Part shown: positions 45,675 through 54,760 of the stretch, in pieces
Layout: every line of letters begins with the position of its first letter
Numbering within the stretch: the first letter of the stretch is position 1
From: Pseudomonas sp. 6D_7.1_Bac1
GTDB lineage: Bacteria > Pseudomonadota > Gammaproteobacteria > Pseudomonadales > Pseudomonadaceae
Assembly: GCF_025465945.1 (NCBI RefSeq)
Contig: NZ_JANLNW010000004.1
Span: 1 to 64,000 of the forward strand
DNA length: 64,000 nt
Reading direction: 5' to 3'
The notes under the pieces: model-generated
Seen by the model: only the letters and a program-made list of their open reading frames with translations
Told to the model about the DNA's origin: nothing
Database searches by the model: none
Position numbers and translations under genes: made by a program

Positions 45675-46772
45675 ATGGCTGACCTACACATTCATGGCCT
45701 TAGCAAAAAGTTCGGCAACACCCCGGTGTTGCGTGGCGTCGATTTATCGGTGTCCTCCGGCAGCCTGGTCGCCATTCTCGGCCCGTCCGGCAGCGGCAAG
45801 ACCACCCTGTTGCGTTTGTTGTGTGGCTTCGAGCGCGGTGATGCGGGGACAATTCAGATCAATGGCCAGAGGGTAACCGGCCCCAACGTATTTGTTCCGT
45901 CCGAGAAGCGCAACATTGGCTATGTGCCACAGGAAGGCGCGCTATTTCCGCACCTGTCGGTCGCCGACAACATCGTATTTGGCCTGCCACGCCAACTGCG
46001 CAAGGCGCGGTACCGGGTGGACGAGTTATTGGAACTGGTCGGGTTGCCCACCAGCTTTGCCAGTCGATCACCGCATGCACTGTCAGGCGGGCAGCAGCAG
46101 CGGGTTGCGCTGGCGCGTGCACTCGCGCCCGCACCTGCCTTGGTACTGCTTGATGAGCCGTTTTCCTCGCTGGATGCCGCTTTGCGGGTGGAAACCCGGC
46201 AGGCAGTGGCGCAGGCCCTGTCTGCTGCGGGTGCCACCGCTTTGCTGGTCACTCATGATCAGTCCGAGGCGTTGTCGATGGGTAGCCGGGTGGCAGTGCT
46301 ATGGAATGGCCAACTGGTACAAGTGGCGAGCCCCGAGCAGTTGTACCGTATGCCGGTGAGCCCTGAGCTCGCCCGCTTCGTTGGCGATGCCGTGCTGTTG
46401 CCTGGGGTAGCCGATAGCACACATGTGATCTGTGCCTTGGGACAGTTGCGACTGATGGCCGGGATGCCCGAGGGAGCGGTACAGGTGTTGCTGCGACCAG
46501 AACAGATAAGGCTTGTACCCTTTCATGACGACGCAGGTATCGGTGCTGCCAAGGCCAGGGGGCGGGTATTGAAGGTGGATTATTACGGCCACGATGCTTG
46601 CGTACACCTGAGTCTCTGCGGTGATGCTGCCTCATCTACAGTGCTGACTGCACGTTTACCAGGCCATCTATGCCCGCGGCCAGGTGATGAAGTGACCATC
46701 CTCGTTGAGGGGGAGGTGTTGGTATATCGCATGACGGACCCGACAGCCGATCCCACGACTGCGGCACACTGA
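45675..46772 (+). CDS. Ferric iron ABC transporter ATP-binding protein
   Basis: 365 residues. Walker A GPSGSGKTT at about 36-44, signature LSGGQQQRVALARAL, Walker B LVLLDEPFSSLD, and switch His in LVTHDQSEAL. A C-terminal TOBE-like regulatory region (VLLRPEQIRL, GRVLKVDYYGHDACVHL) is as in FbpC/PotA transporters. Last gene of the iron operon, 9 nt after the permease. Confidence 0.93.
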   Translation: MADLHIHGLSKKFGNTPVLRGVDLSVSSGSLVAILGPSGSGKTTLLRLLCGFERGDAGTIQINGQRVTGPNVFVPSEKRNIGYVPQEGALFPHLSVADNIVFGLPRQLRKARYRVDELLELVGLPTSFASRSPHALSGGQQQRVALARALAPAPALVLLDEPFSSLDAALRVETRQAVAQALSAAGATALLVTHDQSEALSMGSRVAVLWNGQLVQVASPEQLYRMPVSPELARFVGDAVLLPGVADSTHVICALGQLRLMAGMPEGAVQVLLRPEQIRLVPFHDDAGIGAAKARGRVLKVDYYGHDACVHLSLCGDAASSTVLTARLPGHLCPRPGDEVTILVEGEVLVYRMTDPTADPTTAAH

Positions 46773-46948
46773 CGCGCCAGGTATCGATCACTGCACGCCA
46801 GCCGGAGTTTGTGTCCGCTGCTTCGATTGAAAATGGATCGTCGGTGTCATCTTGGCGTCATCGAACCAATGGCAAGATCCTCGCAAACCGTCTTGAGCGC
46901 TCTGCAGAGCTCCGTCTGCTGGCTGATGAATTTGCAAGGAATAACCGT

Positions 46949-47884
46949 ATGAAAGGAGACGCCTCCCTGTTTGCGGCCATTGACCTGGGTTCCAATGCGT
47001 TTCGCATGATGATTGGCCAATCAGTCAAACGGAACCAGCAGATCGTTATCCAAGAAGTGAAAACCCTGCGAGAGCCGGTCCGTCTGGCAGAGGGATTCCG
47101 GGGTGGGGCGCTGGACGAGTTGGCGCTGGATCGGGGATGGCAAGCGCTTGCGCGATTTGGCAAAAAGTTACGCGGCTTTGAGGCGGGTCGTGTGCGTGCG
47201 GTGGCGACCAGTGCCGTGCGCGAAGCCGATAATGCTCAACTTTTTCTGTCCAGCGCGGAGCGGCACCTGGGTTTTCGGATTGATGTCATCTCTGGGCATG
47301 AAGAGGCCCAACTGGTGTACGCCGGTGTTGCCCACACGATACCTGGTACAGCGAGTAAGCGACTGGTAGTGGACATTGGCGGTGGCTCTACTGAATTGAT
47401 TCTGGGGCAGGGTGTTCACCCCCTGTTGACCGAAAGTATTGCCATCGGCAGCGGTACCTTTGGTGCACGTTACTTTCCGGGCGGTGGTATTACAGCTCAG
47501 GCGCTGCTCGAGGCTGAGCGTGTGGCCACTCTACAGTTTGAAAAAGTGGCGCGTCGTTATCGCGCACTGGGTTGGCAGCAGACTATCGGCTCGTCAGGTA
47601 CCGCACGGGTGCTGGCCAAAGTGCTCAAGGCCAACGGATTGAACGACTATGGCCAAAGCGGCATCACCTACGGCGGTCTGTTGCGCTTGTCGTTACGCCT
47701 GCTGGAAGTGGGGCATGTGAAACAACTCAAATTAGCGGGCTTACCCACCCATCGCCTGAGCATCTTGCCCGGCGGCCTGGTGGTCATGCTGGCGGCGTTC
47801 AAGGTGTTTGGCATCTTGCATATGACCCCGTCCGAGCCGGGGCTAAGGCTCGGTGTTCTTCATGGTTTGATGTCTAAACACTAA
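46949..47884 (+). CDS. Ppx/GppA family phosphatase
   Basis: 311 residues from ATG 46949 (AAGGA 8 nt upstream); an upstream GTG frame lacks a ribosome site. Actin-like ATPase fold: AAIDLGSNAFRMMIGQ, ATSAVREADN, SGHEEAQLVYAGV, VVDIGGGSTELILG, and GSSGTARVLAKV. These proteins split polyphosphate or pppGpp. At ~311 residues it lacks the C-terminal HD-like domain of full Ppx/GppA (~500), so it is the short form. Single gene. Confidence 0.9.
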   Translation: MKGDASLFAAIDLGSNAFRMMIGQSVKRNQQIVIQEVKTLREPVRLAEGFRGGALDELALDRGWQALARFGKKLRGFEAGRVRAVATSAVREADNAQLFLSSAERHLGFRIDVISGHEEAQLVYAGVAHTIPGTASKRLVVDIGGGSTELILGQGVHPLLTESIAIGSGTFGARYFPGGGITAQALLEAERVATLQFEKVARRYRALGWQQTIGSSGTARVLAKVLKANGLNDYGQSGITYGGLLRLSLRLLEVGHVKQLKLAGLPTHRLSILPGGLVVMLAAFKVFGILHMTPSEPGLRLGVLHGLMSKH

Positions 47885-48074
47885 TCGCCAACGGCGTAAA
47901 CAAAGGGCTTCGCCGCAACGGTTGGGGCTATTTCATCAGCAAATTTCTGTAGTCGAGCCCGGTTTGTAGTGAGTCCAGTGGGTGGCAGGCATACATTGGG
48001 ATGGCCGTTTGCTATACGTGCGGATATGCTGTCCCGACTTCATAGTTGCCAATAAAACCAACCACAGGGACGTT

Positions 48075-49112
48075 ATGAGCCAATCAGAGACGCGCGCAAC
48101 TGCTCTAGCGCTGTATCCCGAGGACTCCCGCGAGGCAGCGGCTCTGCTGAAGCAGGCTGTACCACTGATGGTGCGTCACAACATTCCACCAAATCCCGTG
48201 CACTATGCTCTCTGGTACACCTACAGCAAAGGTCAGGAACCGGAGCTCAATCGTCAATTGGAAAGGGTTGTCAAAGATTTCGACTGTTTCCCTCCCGAAT
48301 CCGCTTCGAAGCTGTTTCGCGACTACATCATTCGCGACGAATTGGAGGATGCCCGCGCCGGGCAGCAACAAGCGATCAATCTGGTTGATGACATGGCACG
48401 TGATCTCTCACGTAGTGTGAATGGCAGTGTCAGTTTTCAGGCCAGTCTTGGGCACTGCCTGGAAATGCTTGCAGAACCGGCCGACCAGATGTTACCGCTT
48501 ATACTCAGCGAGCTGCAACAGAGCACCCAGGTCATGCAGGATCAGCAAGCGCTTTTTCTTTCTCAGCTGCACTCTGCACAAAACGAGATTAAAAGTCTGA
48601 GGAACAAGCTCGAGCGAGCCCAACTGGCCGCGACGCTGGATGGTCTGACTAAGGTACTGAACCGAGCCACCTTCACTCGCTTGCTGGAGCGTGCGCTGTG
48701 CAACGCTCCTGATGGAGTGGCGTTGGTCATGCTGGATATCGACCATTTCAAACAATTCAATGATCAGTATGGTCATCCGTTGGGCGATCGCGTACTTGAG
48801 CATGTTGGTCAAGTGTTACGCAATTCACTTCCAGCGCAAGCCTTGGCTGCACGCTATGGTGGCGAAGAGTTTTGCGTGATCCTGCAGAACTGCCCCGATA
48901 CCACTATCGCCCATACCTTCGCTGAACAGCTGCGTCTGAAAATTCAGTCGTTGCGGATCAAGGCACGGGGCACTGACGAGGTGCTCGACACAGTCACTGC
49001 GTCATTTGGCGTCGCTCTTGCCAAAACGGGTGACACTGTGGAAAGCCTCCTGATCCGTGCCGATGACGCGCTTTACCGAGCCAAGCGCAACGGGCGCAAT
49101 CGAGTGAACTGA
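48075..49112 (+). CDS. Diguanylate cyclase (GGDEF)
   Basis: 345 residues. N-terminal ~170 residues are helical without a recognised sensor (VRHNIPPNPVHYALWYTYSKGQ is a block seen in several pseudomonad cyclases), followed by a coiled coil and a GGDEF domain: DGLTKVLNR, LDIDHFKQFNDQYGH, and active site RYGGEEFCVI near residue 260. No RxxD inhibitory site is found five residues before GGEEF, so product inhibition may be absent. No membrane segment; cytoplasmic. Confidence 0.92.
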   Translation: MSQSETRATALALYPEDSREAAALLKQAVPLMVRHNIPPNPVHYALWYTYSKGQEPELNRQLERVVKDFDCFPPESASKLFRDYIIRDELEDARAGQQQAINLVDDMARDLSRSVNGSVSFQASLGHCLEMLAEPADQMLPLILSELQQSTQVMQDQQALFLSQLHSAQNEIKSLRNKLERAQLAATLDGLTKVLNRATFTRLLERALCNAPDGVALVMLDIDHFKQFNDQYGHPLGDRVLEHVGQVLRNSLPAQALAARYGGEEFCVILQNCPDTTIAHTFAEQLRLKIQSLRIKARGTDEVLDTVTASFGVALAKTGDTVESLLIRADDALYRAKRNGRNRVN

Positions 49113-49258
49113 AATAGCCTACCGAGACTACCTGACTGAATTGATTGAGTGCCTTGGTTGGCCTTAGGGGTGAGTCCATAAGCGTGGTTTGTGGAAGGCC
49201 TTGGAAATCAACACGTGAACTGGGCAACATTCCAAATAACTGAGGCCAGCTTATCCCC

Positions 49259-49954
49259 ATGAAAATATTGATATTTGGTGCGTCTGGTATGGTCGGTAGC
49301 GGCGTCCTGCGCGAATGTCTGGGCGCGCAGGATGTTGAGTCTGTTCGTTCGATCAGTCGAACACCTCTGGATATTCAGCACGCCAAGCTTGAGCAAGTAA
49401 TAAGACCAGACTTCGCAGCAGAGCCGTCCACCTTGGGCGACGATGACTTGCGCGATGTTGATGCATGCTTTTTTTGCCTTGGCGTCACGGCTGCTGGTTT
49501 GACGGAGGAGCAGTACACGAAGATGACTTACCGTTTGACGCTGGCCGTTGCGCAGCGTCTTTGCACGCTCAATCCCGAAGCGACGTTCCTGTATGTTTCG
49601 GGGGCGGGTGCCGACAGCACCGAAAACAGTTCAACGATGTGGGCCCGGGTACGCGGCATGACGGAGAACAGTTTGCTTCGTCTTCCTTTTAAGCGAGTGC
49701 ACGTACTGCGGCCCGCCGTTATCCAGCCGTTGCACGGCGCTAAGTCAAAGACCAGGTCTTACCGAATTTTTTACGGTCTGACAGGCCCACTCCTCACGTT
49801 TGTGCGTTATGTCTTTCCTGAGAAGGTGCTAAGCACAGAGATAATTGGTCAAGCGATGCTATCGATTGCGCGATATGGCACAGCTGAAGCTGTGCTTGAG
49901 TCGGCGCAAATTTACCAACTGACACGAGGCGAAAAATCCACCCCTGGGGTTTGA
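49259..49954 (+). CDS. Rossmann-fold NAD(P)-binding protein (epimerase-like)
   Basis: 231 residues. FGASGMVGSGVLRECL at residues 6-21 is the nucleotide-binding loop; FFCLGVTAAGLTEEQY and FLYVSGAGADSTENS are typical of small atypical SDR/NmrA-like proteins. The usual YxxxK site is not clear. Substrate unknown. The codon mix and GC are slightly lower than in the neighbouring operons. Confidence 0.82.
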   Translation: MKILIFGASGMVGSGVLRECLGAQDVESVRSISRTPLDIQHAKLEQVIRPDFAAEPSTLGDDDLRDVDACFFCLGVTAAGLTEEQYTKMTYRLTLAVAQRLCTLNPEATFLYVSGAGADSTENSSTMWARVRGMTENSLLRLPFKRVHVLRPAVIQPLHGAKSKTRSYRIFYGLTGPLLTFVRYVFPEKVLSTEIIGQAMLSIARYGTAEAVLESAQIYQLTRGEKSTPGV

Positions 49955-50071
49955 CTGTAGCGTATTGAAGGTTGATGAGGACTCCCCAGGATCCTCAGTT
50001 CTGCACAGGGGCGTAAGCTCCGCTTAGCGTCGCGCTTCACCAGCCAGCCATCGCCCCCTGTTGAGCGGTTA

Positions 50072-51079
50072 TCAGGTAACTTGAATTAATGTCACTTCCT
50101 GGAGCTTTTCGGCGAGAACGTTGGCATGTTTTCGAGGAATTGGCGAAGGAGGGGGCGAATGCGCCATAGCTAATTCCCCAAATGAATCGGCCGTGTCGAT
50201 GTAGCGCATGGCCGACTTCATGTCTTTCCAGCCGACGTACGTCATCAGCGCCTTTATATCCCAGCCATTAGCGGTAGCCCACGTCGCAAACCCTCGACGC
50301 AATGAATGGCTGGTGTACAACTCGCCAGGCACGCCCGCCCGGCTAAAGATCCGGCGCAGTAAGGGGATCAGGCTGTTGGCATTGAAGCCATCCTCCGCCA
50401 GGTGTCCCCAACGATCGAGCCTTCTGAAGACTGGGCCCTGCGCAATCCCTGCCACGGTGATCCAATTCACATAGGCCTGAACCGGGCAGAGCTTCTTCAG
50501 TGCGGGTGTGCGGAAGGTCGTTCCCAGGTGCTGGCGATCGCCTTTGCTGTGCGGCAGGTAGAAGGTGATGCCCACACCGGTTTGCACCTGGGTGTGCTCC
50601 ACCTGCAATCGCGATAGTTCATCCCCTCGAAACCCACGCCAAAATCCAATCAGTATCAATGCGATGTCGCGCCGACTGCGCAACATGCCCGTCAGGTTGT
50701 GCCGCGTTGCTGCTTGCTCCGCCTCACGCTCCAACCAATGAACGGCTTGTTCCAGGTGCTGCAGGAGCAGGGGAGCGGCTTGCTTCTCCTGAGCCGGATG
50801 CAAGGTGCGAATGCCCTTGATCATCTGCCGCACCGCCGGGGTCTTGGTCGGATCGGGAAAGCCCTGGGTGATGTGCCACTGGGCCAGCGCCGCCAGGCGC
50901 TGCTTGAGGGTGCTGACCGTGTGCTGGTCGGCGTATTCCGCCAGGTAACGCACGATGCCGTCGCCGGTCGCCGGCAGAAACCCGCCCCAGGTCACTTCGA
51001 AATGTTCGACTGCAGCACGGTAGCTACGGCGGGTGTTTTCCCGGGTGCCGGCCTGCAGGTAGCGATCCGCCTTGTTCAT
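50072..51079 (-). CDS. Tyrosine recombinase/integrase
   Basis: 335 residues. An N-terminal SAM-like core-binding domain (TRENTRRSYRAAVEHFEVTWG) is followed by a catalytic domain with Arg151 (FRGDELSRL), H258-x-x-R261 (HSLRRG), Trp284 at the second His position, and Tyr293 (MRYI). All catalytic residues are present, so it may be active. It is divergent from the KfrA-like gene across 178 nt. No tRNA gene or att repeat was seen nearby, so element borders are unknown. Confidence 0.92.
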   Translation of the reverse strand: MNKADRYLQAGTRENTRRSYRAAVEHFEVTWGGFLPATGDGIVRYLAEYADQHTVSTLKQRLAALAQWHITQGFPDPTKTPAVRQMIKGIRTLHPAQEKQAAPLLLQHLEQAVHWLEREAEQAATRHNLTGMLRSRRDIALILIGFWRGFRGDELSRLQVEHTQVQTGVGITFYLPHSKGDRQHLGTTFRTPALKKLCPVQAYVNWITVAGIAQGPVFRRLDRWGHLAEDGFNANSLIPLLRRIFSRAGVPGELYTSHSLRRGFATWATANGWDIKALMTYVGWKDMKSAMRYIDTADSFGELAMAHSPPPSPIPRKHANVLAEKLQEVTLIQVT

Positions 51080-51097
51080 CTCGACCCCACCGTAAAC

Positions 51098-51123
51098 GTA
51101 CCTTTTCCGGCATTGGAAAGTAC
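51098..51123. promoter_or_regulatory. Inverted repeat in the integrase/kfrA-like intergenic region
   Basis: GTAC-CT-TTTCC (51098-51108) pairs with GGAAAGTAC (51115-51123). A second short palindrome, TACAT-GGT-ATGTA, is at 51217-51229. Both lie between the divergent starts and could be binding sites of the KfrA-like protein. Confidence 0.45.
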
Positions 51124-51257
51124 GATTTTTGCCTATCTGATGCGATAACGCTCAATTATTTTATCAGATGACTGAGGCTTTATAGGTCTTTACTTCGCAT
51201 AAAAATAGAACGTAAATACATGGTATGTAAAACAGTACGAAATCGTAGGAGCAGAAA

Positions 51258-52247
51258 ATGGCCCGTGGTGGCGTAAACAAGGCAATTGTGCAGAAAGCGC
51301 GTGAAGCGCTGCTGGCTCGCGGAGAGAACCCCAGCATTGACGCCGTGCGTATAGAGCTTGGAAATACGGGTTCAAAGACCACTATTCACCGCTATTTGAA
51401 GGAGATAGAGGACTTTGATCCGCGCCCACAGGCATCCCGAGAACGGTTGAGCGAAGAGTTAACCGAGCTCGTATCGCGCTTGCTGGAGCGAATGACAGAG
51501 GAGGGTAGGGAGGCCATCGCTCACGCTCAGGCGATGTTCGATAAGCAACGATCCGACCTGGAGGAAAAGCTCGGCGCCTCGCACTCGGAACTCGTCTCCT
51601 TGCAGCGCCAATTCGATAGCCAACGTGTCGCACTGGAGGCTCAGACAGCCGAGTTGCAGACCAGCCAGACAAGCCTGCAAGCCGAGATCACCCGCAATGC
51701 TCGCCTGAGCCAAAACTGCAGTGACCTGGAGCTTCGCGTTCAAGAGAAGGATGAGCAGATCCGATCCCTGGAGGAAAAGCACCTGCACTCACGGGATGCG
51801 CTTGAGCATTACCGCAACGCCATCAAGGAACAGCGTGACCAGGAGCAGCGTCGGCACGAAGGACAGTTGCAACAGGTTCAGGTTGAGCTGCGCCAACTCC
51901 AGCAGACCCTGATCATCAAGCAGGATGAGCTGACTCGGTTGAATCGGGATAACGAGCGTTTGCTGAGCGAGGCACGACAGCAAGCGAAAGTCATGGCGGC
52001 GCAGGAGGGTTCAATGCAGCGCCTCACAGGTGAAATCAATGGAATGAAAACGACCGTTGCCAAGGCGCAAGGGGCGAAGGAAATGCTGCAAGAGCAGCTA
52101 GGTCTTTTGCGAGATGAAGCCAAGCAGCTTGACGAGGCTGTAGCGCTGGCCAACGATCAGACAACAGAGGCCAGACGGCTCTTGGCTGAGACATCCGCAG
52201 AACTCATGCAGTTGCGCCAGGACACGAATCAACCTGATGCTACGTAA
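51258..52247 (+). CDS. KfrA-like DNA-binding coiled-coil protein
   Basis: 329 residues. The N-terminal ~55 residues carry the KfrA-type DNA-binding helix set (GGVNKAIVQKAREALLARGENPSIDAVRIELGNTGSKTTIHRYL, here in overlapping short blocks). The remainder from about residue 90 to 315 is almost continuous coiled coil rich in Gln, Glu and Arg. KfrA proteins of plasmids bind operator DNA upstream of their own gene and help with partition. Chromosomal copies next to recombinases suggest a mobile-element module. AGGAG precedes the ATG. Confidence 0.83.
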   Translation: MARGGVNKAIVQKAREALLARGENPSIDAVRIELGNTGSKTTIHRYLKEIEDFDPRPQASRERLSEELTELVSRLLERMTEEGREAIAHAQAMFDKQRSDLEEKLGASHSELVSLQRQFDSQRVALEAQTAELQTSQTSLQAEITRNARLSQNCSDLELRVQEKDEQIRSLEEKHLHSRDALEHYRNAIKEQRDQEQRRHEGQLQQVQVELRQLQQTLIIKQDELTRLNRDNERLLSEARQQAKVMAAQEGSMQRLTGEINGMKTTVAKAQGAKEMLQEQLGLLRDEAKQLDEAVALANDQTTEARRLLAETSAELMQLRQDTNQPDAT

Positions 52248-52440
52248 TCACCAAGGACTTGCCCATGATAGTTGCCGCGTGGTCCCAGACCTTGGGTTTA
52301 ACTTTGCTGTTATGCGGCACGCTGGGATTGCTGTTGGCGATGATGGAGAGAACATAGAGTCTGTTGCGTCCGCTTTTCCGCGCCGCAATCTTCACCGTCT
52401 TCACCGTCTTCACCGTCTTCACCGTCTTCACCGGTTTCAT
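52240..52440 (-). CDS. Small basic protein with KTV repeats, coupled to the LysR gene
   Basis: 66 residues if started at ATG 52440, which overlaps the LysR stop as ATGA. The start is MKP-VKT repeated to KTVKTVKTVKTVK, then a basic stretch (ARKSGRNRLY) and a tail ending GKSLVIT. It has no membrane segment and I do not recognise it. It ends 8 nt inside the 3' end of the KfrA-like gene, which converges on it. The coupling with LysR suggests it is real; the low-complexity start is a reason for doubt. Confidence 0.45.
   Translation of the reverse strand: MKPVKTVKTVKTVKTVKIAARKSGRNRLYVLSIIANSNPSVPHNSKVKPKVWDHAATIMGKSLVIT
52390..52434. repeat. Five-copy 9-bp tandem repeat (CTTCACCGT)
   Basis: Copies at 52390, 52399, 52408, 52417 and 52426, the last changed to CTTCACCGG. 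The repeat unit is a multiple of three, so copy-number change keeps the small gene's frame and only alters the number of KTV units. Confidence 0.9.
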
Positions 52441-53375
52441 GGCTTCTGGTCCAGGACTGTCTCGACTCTCCATTGCGCCGCGGCGAGTCTGGAGGTAAAG
52501 AAATCGGCCAAGGCGCTTACCTTCGCTGGCCGTGCACGAGCCGTGGGGGTGACGAAATAAAGACCCCCTTCAGGCAAGCGCCAATCGGTCAACAGCGGCT
52601 CAAGCTGCTTGTCGCGCAAATACTGTGTCGCGATGAACTCGGGAATCTCGGTGATGGCCTGTCCGGCAAGGACGGTAGGTAACAATACCTCCACGCTCGT
52701 TGCCCGCAACCCACCGACGGGCACAACAGTGCATTCCTCAGCGCTCTTTGTGTGCGTAAAGCGCCAGATGTCATGCCTATTTCTGTTGATGTAACTCAGG
52801 CACTGGTGAGCACCCAACTCGCTCGGGTGTTGCGGGCGACCGTAGTGGGACAGATAGTCAGGGGACGCCACCAGGAACCGGCGCACCGGTGCAATGAGAC
52901 GGGCAACGAGTGACGAGTCCTCCATGACCGCGATGCGCAGGGCGGCGTCAAAGCCCTCGCCAATCAAGTCAGCTTGCGCGTCTGCGGAATGAAGATCGAT
53001 GGAAATGTCTGGATAGGTCCGAAAGAACTCGGGCAGCAACGGGGCGACCCAGCGCGCCCCAAAGGAAAGCGGTACCGCGAGCTTTACGAGACCGCGTGGT
53101 CGACTCGATGTCTCACGTGCGAAATCCTCGGCGTCCTCGGCCTCTGCGTAGATCCTTGCCGCTCGATCGGCGAGCGAGCGGCCATAGTCCGTGAGCGCAA
53201 GTCGTCGGGAGGTGCGGTTGAACAATCGACCTCCTAACCGCTCTTCGAGGCGGGTAACGGCCCGCGAGACCGTCGCCACCGAGACACCCATGGCTGTCGC
53301 CGCCGCCGCAAATGAACCTTCTTCGGCGACCTTCCCGAACATCGCGAGTCCTTCGAAATCTGGCAGCTTCGACAT
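52437..53375 (-). CDS. LysR-family transcriptional regulator
   Basis: 312 residues from ATG 53375 (AGGA 7 nt upstream). Winged helix at the N-terminus: FGKVAEEGSFAAAATAMGVSVATVSRAVTRLEERLGGRLFNRTSRRLALT, in overlapping blocks. Effector domain with LVKLAVPLSFG and ALRIAVMEDSSLVARLI. It is divergent from the GST gene with 194 nt between the starts, so the GST-NTF2 unit is its probable target. Confidence 0.92.
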   Translation of the reverse strand: MSKLPDFEGLAMFGKVAEEGSFAAAATAMGVSVATVSRAVTRLEERLGGRLFNRTSRRLALTDYGRSLADRAARIYAEAEDAEDFARETSSRPRGLVKLAVPLSFGARWVAPLLPEFFRTYPDISIDLHSADAQADLIGEGFDAALRIAVMEDSSLVARLIAPVRRFLVASPDYLSHYGRPQHPSELGAHQCLSYINRNRHDIWRFTHTKSAEECTVVPVGGLRATSVEVLLPTVLAGQAITEIPEFIATQYLRDKQLEPLLTDWRLPEGGLYFVTPTARARPAKVSALADFFTSRLAAAQWRVETVLDQKP

Positions 53376-53569
53376 GACATTCCTGCAACGATGGTTTTCA
53401 TTCATTTCTATTTCGAAAAATAGCGCATGGCCATAGATTTGTCTCACCCAACTTCCTCCGACGCAGGTTGCATCGCGGGTACGGAGCTCTTCGTCGATGG
53501 AGGGCAGGCCCAAGTCTGACGACTGGCCTGGGCGGATGGTTCGTCAATTGAATGAAAGAGGATATGACC

Positions 53570-54202
53570 ATGCTTGAAGTGTTTGCCTTTGCCACGCCCA
53601 ACAGCCTCAAGGTCTCCATCGCGCTGGAAGAGTTGGGGCTGGACTACCGGCTCGTCCCCGTCAATTTGCGTCAGGGGGAACAGAAGAGCGAAGCCTTCAG
53701 AGCCTTGAATCCCAACGCCAAAGTGCCCGTGCTTATTGACCGCTCCTCCGAGCCAGGCGTCGACGATGTGGTGCTCGGTGAGTCCGCCGCCATCCTGGTC
53801 TACCTCGCAGAGAAAACCGGGCAACTGCTTGCGAATGATGGCATTCATCGTGGCAAGGTATTCGAACAACTCTTCTTCCACGCGTCCGGCCTGAGTCCCG
53901 CGTTCCTGCAGGCGTTCCTGGTCAACCTGCAGTCGTCACCGCAAGCTGAAGCCCAAGCACGTGCTTTATCGGAAGTCGATCGAGTTCTGGGGGTGCTCAA
54001 CCACAATCTTGAGCAGCGTCCTTATGTGGCTGGTGAGACCTACAGCATTGCCGATATCGCACATTTCGGGTGGGTGTGGCGTCACCAGGCAATCGGCGCC
54101 TCTCTCGCCCAGTTCCCGTTTGTGACTCGCTGGTACGAAGACGTCTCGGCGCGACCCGCAGTCGTTACGGCCATCAACAAGACTTTGGCGCTGGCTCAAT
54201 AA
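53570..54202 (+). CDS. Glutathione S-transferase
   Basis: 210 residues from ATG 53570 with AGAGGA 7 nt upstream; ATG 53564 is too near it. Thioredoxin-like N-terminal domain: TPNSLKVSIALEELGLDY, NPNAKVPVLID, and GESAAILVYLAEK for glutathione binding. The helical C-terminal domain has YSIADIAHFGWVWRH. It follows the divergent LysR gene and precedes an NTF2-like gene in the same direction. Confidence 0.9.
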   Translation: MLEVFAFATPNSLKVSIALEELGLDYRLVPVNLRQGEQKSEAFRALNPNAKVPVLIDRSSEPGVDDVVLGESAAILVYLAEKTGQLLANDGIHRGKVFEQLFFHASGLSPAFLQAFLVNLQSSPQAEAQARALSEVDRVLGVLNHNLEQRPYVAGETYSIADIAHFGWVWRHQAIGASLAQFPFVTRWYEDVSARPAVVTAINKTLALAQ

Positions 54203-54247
54203 CGCAACGCCCACTCGCTCAACAGTCAATGACTAAGGAGAAGAATC

Positions 54248-54613
54248 ATGAGTGCTCGCATCAATGAACTGCTGCTTCGCAACCTTCAGGAGGTCTTTGG
54301 TGAAGGTGACGCGTCCCGTCGTCGTGAGGCCATCATGGAACTCTACACAGAGGATTGCATGATCTACGTGCCTCCAGGTGTGTTTGTCGGGCACGACGCG
54401 CTGGACAAACTTGCCGGAGATCTTCGCGCGATGCACCCGCACTTCGTGTACACCCCGCACAGTAAGCCGCAGGCGCTCCACAATGCCGGTCGCCTGGCTT
54501 GGGGCTCTGGTCCGCGCGGTGAGTCACCTGATTACACGGGCTGGGATGTGATCATCGTTCGCGATGGGAAGATAGCGGCGCTCTATGTCTTTCTCGATAG
54601 CGATCCCACCTGA
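54248..54613 (+). CDS. NTF2-like/SnoaL-type protein
   Basis: 121 residues, cone-shaped alpha+beta fold: YTEDCMIYVPPGVFVGHDALDKLAGDL, then GRLAWGSGPRG and GWDVIIVRDGKIAALYVFLD. Many such proteins are small isomerases or binding proteins; the reaction here is unknown. 45 nt after GST with AAGGAG before ATG; likely one operon. Confidence 0.85.
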   Translation: MSARINELLLRNLQEVFGEGDASRRREAIMELYTEDCMIYVPPGVFVGHDALDKLAGDLRAMHPHFVYTPHSKPQALHNAGRLAWGSGPRGESPDYTGWDVIIVRDGKIAALYVFLDSDPT

Positions 54614-54760
54614 AACAACCGAGTGCTCTTGCTTGGCTCCACTGGGACGGCGAGCAAGAGTACTTCCTCCATGAAAGCGGAAAAGGGGGGGCGTTGTCCG
54701 CTGCTGGTGCCCTTACCGACCGACTGACCTGCACAGCGTCAGTCGGCCTGCATGCAGGAT

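Noticed and set aside
49983..50004. Possible terminator after the Rossmann protein gene
   Set aside because: TGAGGA/TCCTCA arms are only 6 bp with a 10-nt loop and no T run follows.
49955..51257. Attachment sites of a genomic island bounded by the integrase
   Set aside because: No tRNA gene or convincing direct repeat was found around the integrase, so no island borders can be given.
52390..52434. CRISPR array
   Set aside because: Contiguous 9-bp units without spacers; a coding tandem repeat.
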